Below, one piece after another: positions 53,936 through 63,808 of a stretch of DNA of 64,000 nt. The number at the start of each line of letters is the position of its first letter. Within the stretch, counting starts at the first letter, position 1. A program made the position numbers and the translations under genes. The stretch is from assembly GCF_000372725.1 (NCBI RefSeq), contig NW_005196528.1:274144-338143 (forward strand). Reading direction: 5' to 3'. The notes below the pieces were generated by a model. That model had not been told where the DNA came from. It searched no databases and saw only the letters and a program-made list of their open reading frames with translations. The stretch is from Emiliania huxleyi CCMP1516. Lineage: Eukaryota; Haptophyta; Isochrysidales; Noelaerhabdaceae.

Positions 53936-54963
53936 GACGGATGACCGAAAATGGGCATCAGTAACCAGCCTCCGGCGCGCGGCGGGGCCCCCCGCTACCA
54001 TCCAAACCCGAGTACCGGTCTACTATCATAGGTAGAGGCTCAAGTGTGACATATAAGTCCACACCCATACACATGCACAAAGCAACTCTCACGGCACACG
54101 GGCACCGGGTGGAGCGGTGGCGGCGGCGGCAGCAGCACGCGCGGGCGGACGGATTCGGACGGGGCGGAGCAGCGACTGCCTGGGCGGCCGCTGCTCTGTC
54201 TGCCAGAGCGCGCCGTCTGCCTGCGCAGCTCGAGCGCGGTCAGGTGCGAGGACGCGTGGCGGCGCGGGGAAACGCGGCGGCGGTGGCGGCGGCGGCGGCG
54301 GCGGCAGCGGCACGCGCGGGCGGACGGATTCGGACGGGGCGGAGCAGCGACCGCCTGGGCGGCCGCTGCTCTGTCTGCCAGAGCGCGCCGTCTGTGCGCA
54401 GCTCGAGCGCGGTCAGGTGCACAGGGAAGCGTGGCGGCGCGGGGACGCGCGGCGGCGGTGGCGAGCAGGCGAGCGGCCCGCGCGCGGCGAGGCGGACAGG
54501 TGATCGGCAGGCGGGTGATGGGCCGGAGAGTGACCGCGCCCAGCGATCGGAGCGAGCCGATCGTCGCTCGGCCGCAGCTGACCTCGAAGGCGTGCGGAGC
54601 GCGACTGTCGGTGTCGGAGGGCGGCCGTCATGTGGCGAGGAGGGAGGACGACAAGTGCGCGTCGTACGGGTCGCTCTTCATCGGCCAGTCGAGCGGACGG
54701 TAGCGTCGGTCAAAGCAAAGAGGGCCGGTGAGGCCGGCGAGATTCGTTGCGAGATACGGTTCGCGCCCAAACAAGTTTGGACGCTCGGGGGACGCGCCGC
54801 AAAAACCAAAATCAAGCCCATGGAAAGGGGGCTTCTGGGGCGGCCAATTCACACCTCGCGGGACTACTTATGTTTTCGTAAACGTAGTTGTGGCCCCCCG
54901 CTACGTCGCACGAGTGCAACCGGGTAGCGGGGGGCTAAAAACGGGGTGATTTCGGTCATCCGT
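53936..54963. mobile_element. TIR-bounded 1-kb element with internal 170-bp tandem duplication
   Basis: GACGGATGACCGAAAAT at the left is inverted as GATTTCGGTCATCCGTC at the right. A second inverted pair lies inside (GGCCCCCCGCTACC at 53988 versus GGTAGCGGGGGGCT at 54924). No clear target-site duplication. The interior has a segment of about 170 bp (54119-54285) repeated at 54286-54450. The long open plus-strand frame across it is a product of the GC-rich tandem repeat. Confidence 0.5.
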
Positions 54964-55004
54964 CCATATCACACGAGTTTTTGGACTTCTGTTAAAATAT
55001 CTCC

Positions 55005-55925
55005 TCAATGACAATGTTCAGGCGTCCGCGCCGGAAGTGGCGCTACTGCGCTGTTCATCAACACGAGCTCGACGCCAACGGGAGCAGCGGCTCCGCGCCG
55101 CCGTTTGCTCCTCCCCGTGCCGCCGCCGCCGCCGCCGCCTCTGCCGTCGTCGTCGCTGCCCCCGCCGCTGCCACTGCGGCTGCCTCTGCCTCTGCCTCTG
55201 CCCCTGCCCCTGCGGTCGCCGCCGCCTCTGCCGCCGCCGCCGGCCACCGCCATGTCGACAGGCTCCCATTCTGAGATGGACGCCTCGCCGCCGCCAAGCG
55301 CCACCACCCTGACGGCCACCGCTCCGCCAGGCAAACAGTCGAGGAGCGCGGCCTGCTTTGGGCAGAGCTTGCCGGGCATATGCTTGCCAGAAGTCGAGCC
55401 AGGGTTGAGGAAGAGGACGCCTGACGGGTGCCTCTCGAGGCGCGGCACATGCGTGTGGCCGTACACGATAATATCTCCCTTTGGCCGCCAGCCGCCGGGC
55501 GGCCTGAGCTCGGACAGCACAACTTCGTCGTCCTTGTGTGCGATGAGGTCGCCGTGGTGAACAAAGCATCGAACGCCGCTGACGCTGTCCTCGTAGGTGG
55601 CAGTCGTCGGGCACCCGTGGCCGCCGTCGTACCTGTCGTCGGTGTTGCCACGCACAGCCGTGACTGGCGCCACCTCCCTCAGCTCCGCCAGCAGGCTCGA
55701 CACCGTCTCGCCCTTCTTCTCACCGATCACGTCGCCCGCATGCAGGATGTGCTCGACGCCGGCAGCGCGGAAGGCGGAGAGCGCCTTCGTCCAGGCCGCA
55801 ATCGACCCGTGGGTGTCAGAGATGATGCCGACCGTGGAGTGTGCCATTTGCGAGTTCAGTTTGGAGAAGGCGGGATTCCCGCCTTTTCTTTTATGGAACT
55901 TCGAACACAGCGTCTTGCTTGCCAT
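55005..55925 (-). CDS. YfcE/MJ0936-type metallophosphoesterase with Gly/Arg-rich tail
   Basis: ORF of 306 aa from ATG 55925, or 280 aa from the more conserved ATG at 55847 (MAHSTVGIISDTHG). Calcineurin-like phosphoesterase motifs in order: ISDTHG (metal), HILHAGDVIGE, VRGNTDDR, CFVHHGDLI, VYGHTHVPRLE and LFLNPGSTS. These cover the two-metal site of YfcE-like phosphodiesterases that hydrolyse phosphodiesters such as cyclic nucleotides; the physiological substrate is unknown. The C-terminal about 90 residues are an RGG/poly-Gly low-complexity tail with an SKRRR basic patch, absent from bacterial homologues. Upstream flank is repeat DNA. Confidence 0.88.
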   Translation of the reverse strand: MASKTLCSKFHKRKGGNPAFSKLNSQMAHSTVGIISDTHGSIAAWTKALSAFRAAGVEHILHAGDVIGEKKGETVSSLLAELREVAPVTAVRGNTDDRYDGGHGCPTTATYEDSVSGVRCFVHHGDLIAHKDDEVVLSELRPPGGWRPKGDIIVYGHTHVPRLERHPSGVLFLNPGSTSGKHMPGKLCPKQAALLDCLPGGAVAVRVVALGGGEASISEWEPVDMAVAGGGGRGGGDRRGRGRGRGRGSRSGSGGGSDDDGRGGGGGGGTGRSKRRRGAAAPVGVELVLMNSAVAPLPARTPEHCH

Positions 55926-56034
55926 AAAAACGTCCACCCATACCGCGTTGGTGTCCAGTCCGAGCCTGGCTGTTCTTCACCTTTCTACCTACCTACCTTT
56001 GCCAACAACCTAATACAGAGAGAGGCGCGCGACA

Positions 56035-56482
56035 TTGGCCTGTCCGAGGGTTTCCTCTCGCACCCTACCTGGTTTCCTTTCCGTGTTTCCTGCTCGTTTC
56101 CCTACAACACCCTCTAGTTTCCTCGGGAAACCCCGGGGAAACTCCGTGGAATTCGTCATTTTTGGGGGGCTCTGAGCCGTGTCTGAGGCTGTTTTGGGGC
56201 CAAAATCGGCAAAATACCGGGTATTTTGCGGGTATACCTGGAAAACCCCGGTATACCTGGAAAATACCTGGGTATCGTGCCGATTTCCTCAATTTTGCCC
56301 CAGATTTTGCCCCAGACCAGCTCTCAGACTCAGGGAAACTCGCGAGTTTCCCGAGGGAAACTCGAGAGAAACAGAATGGAGCACCAAACACCCTCTGGTT
56401 TCCCTGGAAACTTCCGGAAACGCAAAGTGCTGGGGACCCTCTGGTTTCCCTCTGGGTTGCCGGAAACCCTCGGACAGGCCAA
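56035..56482. mobile_element. TIR element family T2, copy 2
   Basis: 448 bp with near-perfect 21-bp ends: TTGGCCTGTCCGAGGGTTTC C at left, its inverted copy GGAAACCCTCGGACAGGCCA A at right. The interior matches copy 1 at 46415-46796 (about 75-80% by eye). No obvious target-site duplication. Confidence 0.8.
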
Positions 56483-56494
56483 GCACTCACACTC

Positions 56495-57338
56495 ACAGGC
56501 TAACCTCTAAATCTGCACCTTGGATGGCTGCGCTCCCTGTTTACAGCCATCGGTGCTAAAAGTGGCTGGCACGCCTAGATCTCAGCCATACACTCCTACC
56601 GGATGGCTGAGAACTAGGCATGCCAGCCATCCTTAATTCACATGGTTGCAATTAAAGCATCCTGGCCACTCCGCCTCCCAGCACGCGCCATTTTGGCTGC
56701 CTTCCAGCCAGCGAGCAGCGTAGCCATCCTCCGGCCGATGGCTGCGATGGCTGTGTCCCAGCCATCCGCCCGGCCGCAAGATGGCTGATATACAGCCGTC
56801 GCAGCCATTTGGCTGGAGGATGGCTGACGCGAATTCGACCCAGCCTTCTGATCTAGTAAGCTCAGCCATCCTTTACGGTCGATATGTGGCTGCCACTCCT
56901 GTATGACCCCCACGGCCNNNNNNNNNNNNNNNNNNNNNNNNNNNNNNNNNNNNNNNNNNNNNNNNNNNNNNNNNNNNNNNNNNNNNNNNNNNNNNNNNNN
57001 NNNNNNNNNNNNNNNNNTGTGGCTGCGACGGCTGTATGACAGCCACATCTTGCGGCCGGGGGCGGATGGCTGGGACACAGCCATCGCAGCCATCGGCCGG
57101 AGGATGGCTGCACTGGCTGGAAGGCAGCCAAACTGGCGCGTGCTGGGAGGGCGGAGTGGCTGGGATCCTGTAATTGCAGCCACGCACGCGTATTAAGGAT
57201 GGCTGGCATGCCTAGTTCTCAGCCATCGGGTAGGTGGGAGTGTATGGCTGAGATCTAGGCGTGCCAGCCATCCTTAGCACGGATGGCTGTGAAACAGGGA
57301 GCGCAGCCAAGGTGCAGATTTCGAGGTTAAAGCCACAC
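56495..57338. mobile_element. Long foldback of GGATGGCTG units, centred on an assembly gap
   Basis: The left arm 56495-56917 and right arm 57018-57338 are inverted copies over at least 310 bp: ATCTGCACCTTGG ... GCTGGCACGCCTAGATCTCA ... CCAGCCATCCTTAA on the left, complement on the right. Both are packed with the 9-mer GGATGGCTG/CAGCCATCC (over 20 copies). The arms would form a giant hairpin. Confidence 0.85.
56918..57017. other. Assembly gap (100 N)
   Basis: A run of exactly 100 N, usually a placeholder for unknown size, at the centre of the foldback. Confidence 0.98.
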
Positions 57339-57422
57339 TCATTCACGGACCCATTCACTCGCAGCTGTCCTCCCGCGACGCGAAGCGCCCGCCGCGGCCC
57401 TCTCGCAGTTTGGCCTCTCGGT

Positions 57423-58157
57423 ATGCCGCTGCCCGCGTGCCCGGATCTGACGCAAAGCCTGCGTCGCGTCAACCTCGTGAAGTCGGCCTCAGAGCACGAC
57501 TACTACATGAGCCTCGAGCTCGACTCGCAGCTGTGCCTCCGGTGCGGTCCCCGCGCCATGAGCGCCTGCGGCGGCGAGAGAGGGAGGGAGAAACGGAATG
57601 CCCCGCACAACGCGCATGACAGGTGCCCTGGCCGTGCCGGTAGGATCCATGGGCAGGAAGGCTGCGAGGGCTCCTTCGTCTTCCCCGCGCGGCAGCCGAC
57701 TCAGTACACGTTGTGCCAGTGGACGCGCTGCGACAATGTGCACTTTGATCGGTGCTGCCCCATCGAGGGCAACGAATGCACGATTCCCTCTCCGCCAGCG
57801 GCGCCGCCGGCGCCTCCAGCCGCACCGCCGCCGCCGCCACCTTCCCCGGGCCCTTCACCCCCTCCGCACCCGAATCCCCCTTCCATTCCTCCGTCTCCCT
57901 CCTACCCGCCGCTGCCGCCGCCGCCGCCGCCGCCGCCGCCACCGCCACCGCCGTCGCCGCCGCCGCACCCGCCGCATGCCCCGCCCCCGCTTCCGCCTGC
58001 TGACCTGCGCTGGGTTCCGCCAGCGTTGATCGTGCTCGGCGCCGCAGCGATAGCGTGGTCCATCCTGCAGCGCCGGTGCACGGCGCCGCCAAAGCAAAAG
58101 CGCTACATCTCATTCGAGATACCCGACCCCGACGAGGCAGGCTCGCAGTCGCTGTGA
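57423..58157 (+). CDS. Cys-rich, Pro-rich single-pass membrane protein
   Basis: Open frame of 244 aa from ATG 57423. Cys-containing ectodomain (LCLRCGPRAMSACGG, CEGSFVFPARQPTQYTLCQW, CDNVHFDRCCPIEGNEC), then about 75 residues of Pro/Ser (PPPPSP blocks) like hydroxyproline-rich glycoprotein stalks, a WVPPALIVLGAAAIAWSIL membrane helix and a 25-residue basic/acidic tail. The Arg-rich stretch at about 45-70 (GERGREKRNAPHNAHDRCPG) may be an unspliced intron. No signal peptide is visible at this ATG, so the true start or a first exon may lie upstream in the foldback region. Likely a cell-surface or scale-associated protein; no family assigned. Confidence 0.5.
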   Translation: MPLPACPDLTQSLRRVNLVKSASEHDYYMSLELDSQLCLRCGPRAMSACGGERGREKRNAPHNAHDRCPGRAGRIHGQEGCEGSFVFPARQPTQYTLCQWTRCDNVHFDRCCPIEGNECTIPSPPAAPPAPPAAPPPPPPSPGPSPPPHPNPPSIPPSPSYPPLPPPPPPPPPPPPPSPPPHPPHAPPPLPPADLRWVPPALIVLGAAAIAWSILQRRCTAPPKQKRYISFEIPDPDEAGSQSL

Positions 58158-58435
58158 GGAGGCTCGCTGTGGGCCAACTAAACCCTACTTCGGCCGGCGT
58201 CGAGCGGCCGCAGCATGCCTGGCACGTCCCTGGCGTCCTGTCGTGTGCACGTGTGGGTCTGTACCCTGAGTCGGGGCGTGCGCGGGCCGCTCTCCGGGGA
58301 CAGAGAAGGACTAGCTCGCAGGTCGCAGCAGAGTCTAGGTGCCTCTTGAAGCCCTGAGGGTGCTTGTGTGTGCGGTGAGCTCCTGTGAACTTGTGAGCTG
58401 ACACACTTGAGTCATCTTGAGAGCGTGCAGAAGAG

Positions 58436-58890
58436 AAAGAAAGCCGCGAGCGGACGCAGACATCAGAACAACACCCGAGTCCCGACCCAAGGGAGGGATG
58501 GGAGGACGGCACGCCGCCACCACACAGGGGTTTTAAGGAGAGGAGTGTGGTGCTAGCCGTCGCCCACCCTTGGGCGTCTGCCTCTTCCTATCTCTCTTCG
58601 CAGTCCCTCGCCGAAAAAGAAAGAAAGAAAGAAAACAGACAACCCAAGGGAGGGATGGGAGGACGGCACGCCGCCACCACACAGGGATTTTAAGGAGAGG
58701 TGTGTGATGCGCTAGCCGTCGCCCACCCTAAGGAGTCTGCCTCTTCCTATCTCTCTTCGCAGTCTCTCGCCGCTTCTCGCTGCAGCCTTCATGCCACCTC
58801 GCGGTCGTCCCACTCTCGTCGTTCTCTCCTTTGTCATTTCCTCCTCTGTCGCGTCGTTCTCTTCTGTCTCGTCCTGCGACGCCGCCGCCT
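58436..58890 (+). repeat. Shared upstream module, two tandem copies (family R3) before UROD
   Basis: Two copies (58436-58610 and 58613-58740) of AAAGAAAG / CCAAGGGAGGGATGGGAGGA / GGGATTTTAAGGAGAGG / GCTAGCCGTCGCCCACCCT / GCCTCTTCCTATCTCTCTTC. They continue into CTTCATGCCACCTCGCGGTC GTCCCACTCTCGTCGTTCTC, as at 14509-14770. The short ATG frame at 58791 runs in phase into UROD. Confidence 0.75.
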
Positions 58891-58937
58891 GCCGGTCCCT
58901 CGCCGGTTTTCGATTTATTTTTTGTTTCATCGACATT

Positions 58938-61232
58938 ATGCACCTCTTGGCGATCCCGTGCTTCGCTCCTGGCGTCTCGCTCGCCCCTGGCGTGCAGCAC
59001 GGCGCCGCGGCCGGCGCCGCGAGCCGCGCCGGCGCGCCGGTGCTGCAGGCGACCGAGCTGCGCATCGAGACCCCGCCGGGCGGCGCGGCCGAGCTGCTGC
59101 GTGCGGCTCCGAACTGGACGCCGGCGCCGGGCGAGCACGACATCCTGCTCCGCGCGGCGCGCGGCGAGGCGGTGGAGCGCACGCCGGTGTGGCTCATGCG
59201 GCAGGCGGGCCGCTACATGGCCGCCTTCCGCGAGTACTCCACAAAGTACCCCTTCCGTATGCGGAGCGAGACGCCCGAGGTCGCCATCGAGCTGTCGCTG
59301 CAGCCGTGGCGCGCGTTCGGCGTGGACGGCGTGGTGATGTTTTCGGACATACTGACGCCGCTGCCCGCCATGGGCGTCGATTTCGACGTCGTCCGCGGCA
59401 CCGGCCCCGTCATCCCGCAGCCGCTCCGCACCGCCGCCGACGGTGAGGCTTCCGAGACACTTCCGAGACACTTCCGAGCCGAGACGCTGCCGAGCTCTCC
59501 AGAGACACCCCAGACGCTTAGCGAGTGCCGCCGGCTCGTCCCATGCCGCCGCTCCCTCTTCCCTCGCCCGCTCACTACTCCTCCGCCCCCCCCCCCCCCC
59601 CCTCGCTCTCCTCTCGGATACGCCAGTCGCCGCGCTGACGCCGATCGACGACTTTGAATCGAAGCTCGGCTTCATCCGCACGATCCTGGGCTCGCTGCGC
59701 AAGGAGACGGAGGGCGGGTGCACGCTCATCGGCTTTGTCGGCTCGCCCTTCACCCTCGTCGCCTACGCCGTCGAGGGCCAGGCCAACCGCCACTGCATCT
59801 CGACGAAACAGATGATGACGGCCGCGCCCGAGGTGCCACTTCCGCGCCCCTGCCTGGCCCTTCCCCGAGGGGCCAACCCGCGCTGCGAGGAGGGCCTGTG
59901 CACGCGCCTGGGTGCGGTGCACTCACAAGCGTCTCGTCTGCAGATCTCGCAGACCTCTCCTCCGCCGCCCCGTGGCGTGTGTCGGGGTCACCCGAGATCA
60001 CACGAGATCACGCGAGATCACGCGAGATCGCGAGATTACGCGAGATTACTTCGCTACCTCCCCCTTCCCTCAGGTGCTGCACGCCGCGCTCGACCACTTC
60101 GCCACCGAGATTGGAAAGTACGGCTGCCACCAGATCGAGTGCGGCGCTCAGACCATCCAGTTCTTCGAGTCGTGGGCGCACCACCTCGGCGCGAGATCTG
60201 GCCGAGATCTGGCCGAGATATGGCCGAGATAGAGCCGAGATCCGGCGCGAGATCTAGCTGAGGCCAGCCGAGATCTAGCCGCCTCACGCACACGCCTCCC
60301 AACACGCCTCACCTCGCCGCAGGAGCCGGCCAGTTTGACACCTTCGCCAAGCCGTACGCAGACAAGGCGATGCGATACATCAAGGCGCATCTCCCCGCAT
60401 CTCCCCACATCTGCTCGCCTATCCCCACATCTGCTCGACCTCCCGTGAGCGGGGCTTCGCTTGCCTCCCGACCCCTCATATGGCATGCTTAGGCGCGGCT
60501 CCGCCCCGAGAGAGCCCACCTCGAGATCCACCGAGATCCGCCGAGATATGCGCCGAGATATGCGCCGAGATATGTGCAGCCGAGGGCCTCGGGGCCGGGC
60601 GACGCCGTCGAAGCTTGCCTGGCCTTCGCCCCTCAGGAGCGCCACCCGGACGTGCCGATCATCTACTATGCCAACGGCTCGCATTAGAGAGAGAGGCGAG
60701 GCACAGTCAGGCTCGGACTGGACACCAGCGCGGTGTGGGTGGACGAGGGACGGGAGATGACGGCACGCTGGAGCGACACACCGACACACAGACACAAGAC
60801 ACTCGCCGACCCTCGTGCAGTGCGCTGTGGTTCACAGCCCTGGCCGTGAACAGGCGGGTCGCCGTACCTCGAGCTGCAGCGCGACATGGCGGCGGACATG
60901 ATCCAGCTCGATTGGGGCACCGACATGGCCACCGCGAGGCGCCGCCTCGGGACGGAGCGCCGCGTGGCCGGCAACATCGACGGCCGACGGCGCCGCCCGC
61001 TGGTCCGCTCACTCGAGTCACAGCGTTGCTGTTCATTGCTGTTCTAGGCAACGTCGACCCGACTGTCCTGTTTGGCTCGGAGGCGCAGATCACGGCGGCG
61101 GTGCACCAAAACATACGCGACGCGGGCGGCAAGGGGCAGCACCTCCTCAACCTCGGCCACGGAGTGCTGCAGGGCACGCCCGAGGCGTCCGTGGCGGCGT
61201 TTGTCAACGCCGCAAAGTCGTTCTCGGAGTGA
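58938..61232 (+). CDS. UROD: Uroporphyrinogen decarboxylase, plastid-targeted
   Basis: Seven exons: 58938-59442, 59627-59832, 60074-60188, 60323-60384, 60637-60676, 60854-60970 and 61048-61232. They total 1230 bp and encode 409 aa. Converts uroporphyrinogen III to coproporphyrinogen III in haem and chlorophyll synthesis. Landmarks: [13 protein letters not shown] (substrate loop), [15 protein letters not shown] with the catalytic-region Asp, [35 protein letters not shown] and [11 protein letters not shown] (conserved His). The N-terminus ([20 protein letters not shown] ...) is a hydrophobic signal followed by an Ala/Arg-rich transit region, fitting secondary-plastid import. The frame is open upstream to ATG 58791 within repeat R3, so translation could start earlier. 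Donors: GT, GT, GC, GC, GC, GC. Introns 3-4 contain GAGAT minisatellites. Confidence 0.93.
59990..60055 (+). repeat. Intronic GAGATCACGC minisatellite in UROD
   Basis: Units of GAGATCACAC/GAGATCACGC in intron 2, and GAGATCTGGCC units at 60192-60285 in intron 3. The sense strand carries GAGAT. Confidence 0.8.
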
Positions 61233-62581
61233 CGCGGCGCGCGCCGTTCGCAGTGCCTAGTGGAGACGAACCAGGGGACTTCGCGTCATGATATCTGCCA
61301 TCTCTCACGAGTCACGTAAAAGAGTCGTCTAAAGACACCGCGCGGGGGAGGCAAAAGCCAAAACGCAAAAGAGCTGTGTTTAACATTATCATTAACTTGA
61401 GCGGCCCCGCACACGCAGCCGTGGGCGCACGGCACTGCTCCCCGGTACAGGTCATGCAAAATAAATCTGAGAAATATTCGCGGGCGTATCGTCGATGTGC
61501 CAAAGTCAGCGTTGCGGAGTTGCGAGAAGCGATGGGCGCCCCTCTAAACGCCCATAGCGCCACCGCCTCGCTCGCCCGAGCCGCTCCGACTGGAGGGCGC
61601 TGCGCTCGCCCGGCATCGAGCCGGTGCACCACCCGCCCCCAGACGCGGGTCCGGACCCCCCTCGTCGCCAGCGGCAGCCGCTGGCTCGACGACCAGCACC
61701 CTCTCGGCCGCCTCCTTGGCCCGGCCGCCGCTGTCGCGGCTGTCGGGCTCCGCGACAGCCGTCGACCACCGACCAGCGGTGGCTGGGCCGCTATTGATGC
61801 GGAAAGTGCAAAAATGCATACGCGCTTTTGCGACCCCGCAGCATGGTTTGATAAAAGGCACCGTTGTCGATGGTATCTGGTAAGGTAAGGTAAGGTAAAC
61901 GTCTCCACACACACAAAGTGGTGGGGCAAGGGGGGGCGACCCTCGCATCTCCACGCCCGGACACGGATCGCACGGTATCTGGTTCGCACACATGTGTTCT
62001 GGGTTCTGCAGCTTGGGCGGCCGAGCGTGGCGAGCTTCCCTGGGCCCCAACCCCATCCCCTCCCCCTGCTCCGCCCCTCTTCCCTCCTCTCGCCCGCATC
62101 CCCACCCCCTCCATGTGCGTGGGCACCGCTGAGAGACGCGCGCAGTCCGCAGACGGTGTGGAGAACCTACGACAAAACGGATCGACAAATCTCAAATGGA
62201 AAAGCCCTAAGCCCTAAGCCTTTTGAAAAGGAAATGCGGCGATGTCGCGCGCGGCCCGGCGGCGCGGGCTCGACCCTCTACATATATCCATATTTTCATA
62301 CTCTCGCACAAGATCCCCTCCCCTGGGGTAAATGTGTCCCCCTTCCCCCTTGTGTGTCGTGTGTGTGTGCGTAAGGTACATAGTTGAGAGCGTGCGAAGA
62401 GGCGTCAGCCCCATGAGCGCGCCGGACATGTGCATGCGGTGTGTGGCCCCGGTGTGACGTGAAAGTCACGGTGGCGCGGGCGGCGCGCGTGCCGTCTCCC
62501 CTCCGGAGCTATGGGCGCGCACGCCGCGCGGGGCGCAAGGATGCGCGTTCCCTTCGCCCCGCGCAAATATAGCCGCGCGCG
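61233..62581. other. Intergenic region without supported genes
   Basis: Lies between the convergent stops of UROD and the 62582 gene. Contains a (GGTAA)n-type run (GGTAAGGTAAGGTAAGGTAA, about 61871-61900) within the short repeat also seen inverted at 35118-35160. Open frames here have no family features. Confidence 0.45.
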
Positions 62582-63808
62582 TCAGTTGAGGCGGCGGTGG
62601 TGCCGCTTCGGAAACGTGCCCGCCGGCATCGACGCCGACGTCGTGAGGGTCCGCGCCGCGCCGCGGGGCGAGTTGAGCTGCGAGCCGGAGGCGGATGAGG
62701 AGAGCGAGGTGAAGGCGGAGCACATCGACCCGATCGAAACGTCGGAGCGCGTCGATGTCGGCCGCTGCTCTCCCCCGCCGTCGTGCACCAGCCGCACCTC
62801 GGAGAGGGCGAGCGCAACGTCGCCGGCGGCGGGGGCGCGGCGCTCGCCGGGCTTGCGCCGCTCCGGTGCCGGCTTGGTGGCGGGCACCCTGGTGGGCAGC
62901 CGCCGCCCCGCCCCCTCCCCCGCGCGCTCCGCGACCACGTCCAGGTCGCTCGTGATCTTGGACAGGATTGGCGCGAGGATGCCAGAGAGCGACTCCTCCT
63001 TGCCCGCGGGCGACGCACCCTTGGCGCCGCCGCCGATGCGGGTCGTCGCGATCGAGCGGTCCGAGTCGTTGCGCGGGAGCGAGCCGTCCGCCGACTCGTC
63101 GAGCAGCTCGTCGCCCGACGACTCGCCGTCCACGCGCGCCGCCTTGTGCTGCCCGTTGGAGAGCATTGCAATCGGGTCGGGAGCGCGCATCAGCCGCCAA
63201 TTGCACGAGCGCGAGTAGACGGGGCCCTCCTCGGAGAGGGAGAGCGAGCGCACTTCGTCGCACTCCGAGTCGGAGCCGTGCGCGGCGGAGTCGCACGACG
63301 CCACCGACTTTTTGGAGCGGCGCGTGTCGGCGGCCTCGCCGGCCCGCGCGCGCCCCGGCCACGGCTGCTGCTGCTGCTGCTGAATCTGCTGGTCAAACCG
63401 CTGCTGCGTCGTCTTGGTGGTCAGCACCGCCTCGGCAAAGGTCTGCGGCCCCACCGCCGCCGCGGCCCCCATCGCTGCGCCTGCCCCGCGCTCGGCGATG
63501 AGCTCCATGCCCGAGCACACGGCCATGGCCAGCTCGCCTTGGATCTTTGCGATGTTTTCGAGGAAGCGCTCGTCGTACGCCTCGCCCGGGCGGGGTCGCG
63601 TCGCCTGGGGCCGGACGAGCTGGCCGGCGCCGCTCGCATCGTCCTCGACCGGGTCCGTCTGCGTGCCGACCGTCGACGACTGCTTGGCCACCGTGGTGCG
63701 TGGCGTGAGCCGCTCGTCCTCGGCGTCACACGAGTCGCGGCGCGGCCGGCGCTCGGCGCGGCCAAACTGCTCGGCGTACGAGCTGGACGACTTGGACTGG
63801 CGGAGCAT
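62582..63808 (-). CDS. Disordered Ser/Ala-rich hypothetical protein with poly-Gln
   Basis: Open frame of 408 aa from ATG 63808 (MLRQSKSSSSYAEQFGRAER), continuing upstream in frame without Met support. Mostly predicted disordered: Ser/Asp/Glu and Arg/Pro tracts, one ordered-looking helix (YDERFLENIAKIQGELAMAV, CSGMELIAERG), a poly-Gln run of six to eight residues near 150, and acidic-Ser patches (SDSECDEVRSLSLSEEG) that look like kinase sites. No catalytic motif or membrane span. Codon use matches neighbouring genes and the opposite strand is also largely open, so coding status rests on composition and length. Function unknown. Confidence 0.55.
   Translation of the reverse strand: MLRQSKSSSSYAEQFGRAERRPRRDSCDAEDERLTPRTTVAKQSSTVGTQTDPVEDDASGAGQLVRPQATRPRPGEAYDERFLENIAKIQGELAMAVCSGMELIAERGAGAAMGAAAAVGPQTFAEAVLTTKTTQQRFDQQIQQQQQQPWPGRARAGEAADTRRSKKSVASCDSAAHGSDSECDEVRSLSLSEEGPVYSRSCNWRLMRAPDPIAMLSNGQHKAARVDGESSGDELLDESADGSLPRNDSDRSIATTRIGGGAKGASPAGKEESLSGILAPILSKITSDLDVVAERAGEGAGRRLPTRVPATKPAPERRKPGERRAPAAGDVALALSEVRLVHDGGGEQRPTSTRSDVSIGSMCSAFTSLSSSASGSQLNSPRGAARTLTTSASMPAGTFPKRHHRRLN

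Noticed and set aside
54046..54927. 293-codon plus frame
   Set aside because: Runs through a 170-bp tandem duplication of GCGG-rich DNA; no domain, and bounded by inverted repeats.
57469..58512. 347-codon minus-strand frame
   Set aside because: Antisense of the Pro-rich stalk protein and repeat R3; Ala/Arg-rich only.
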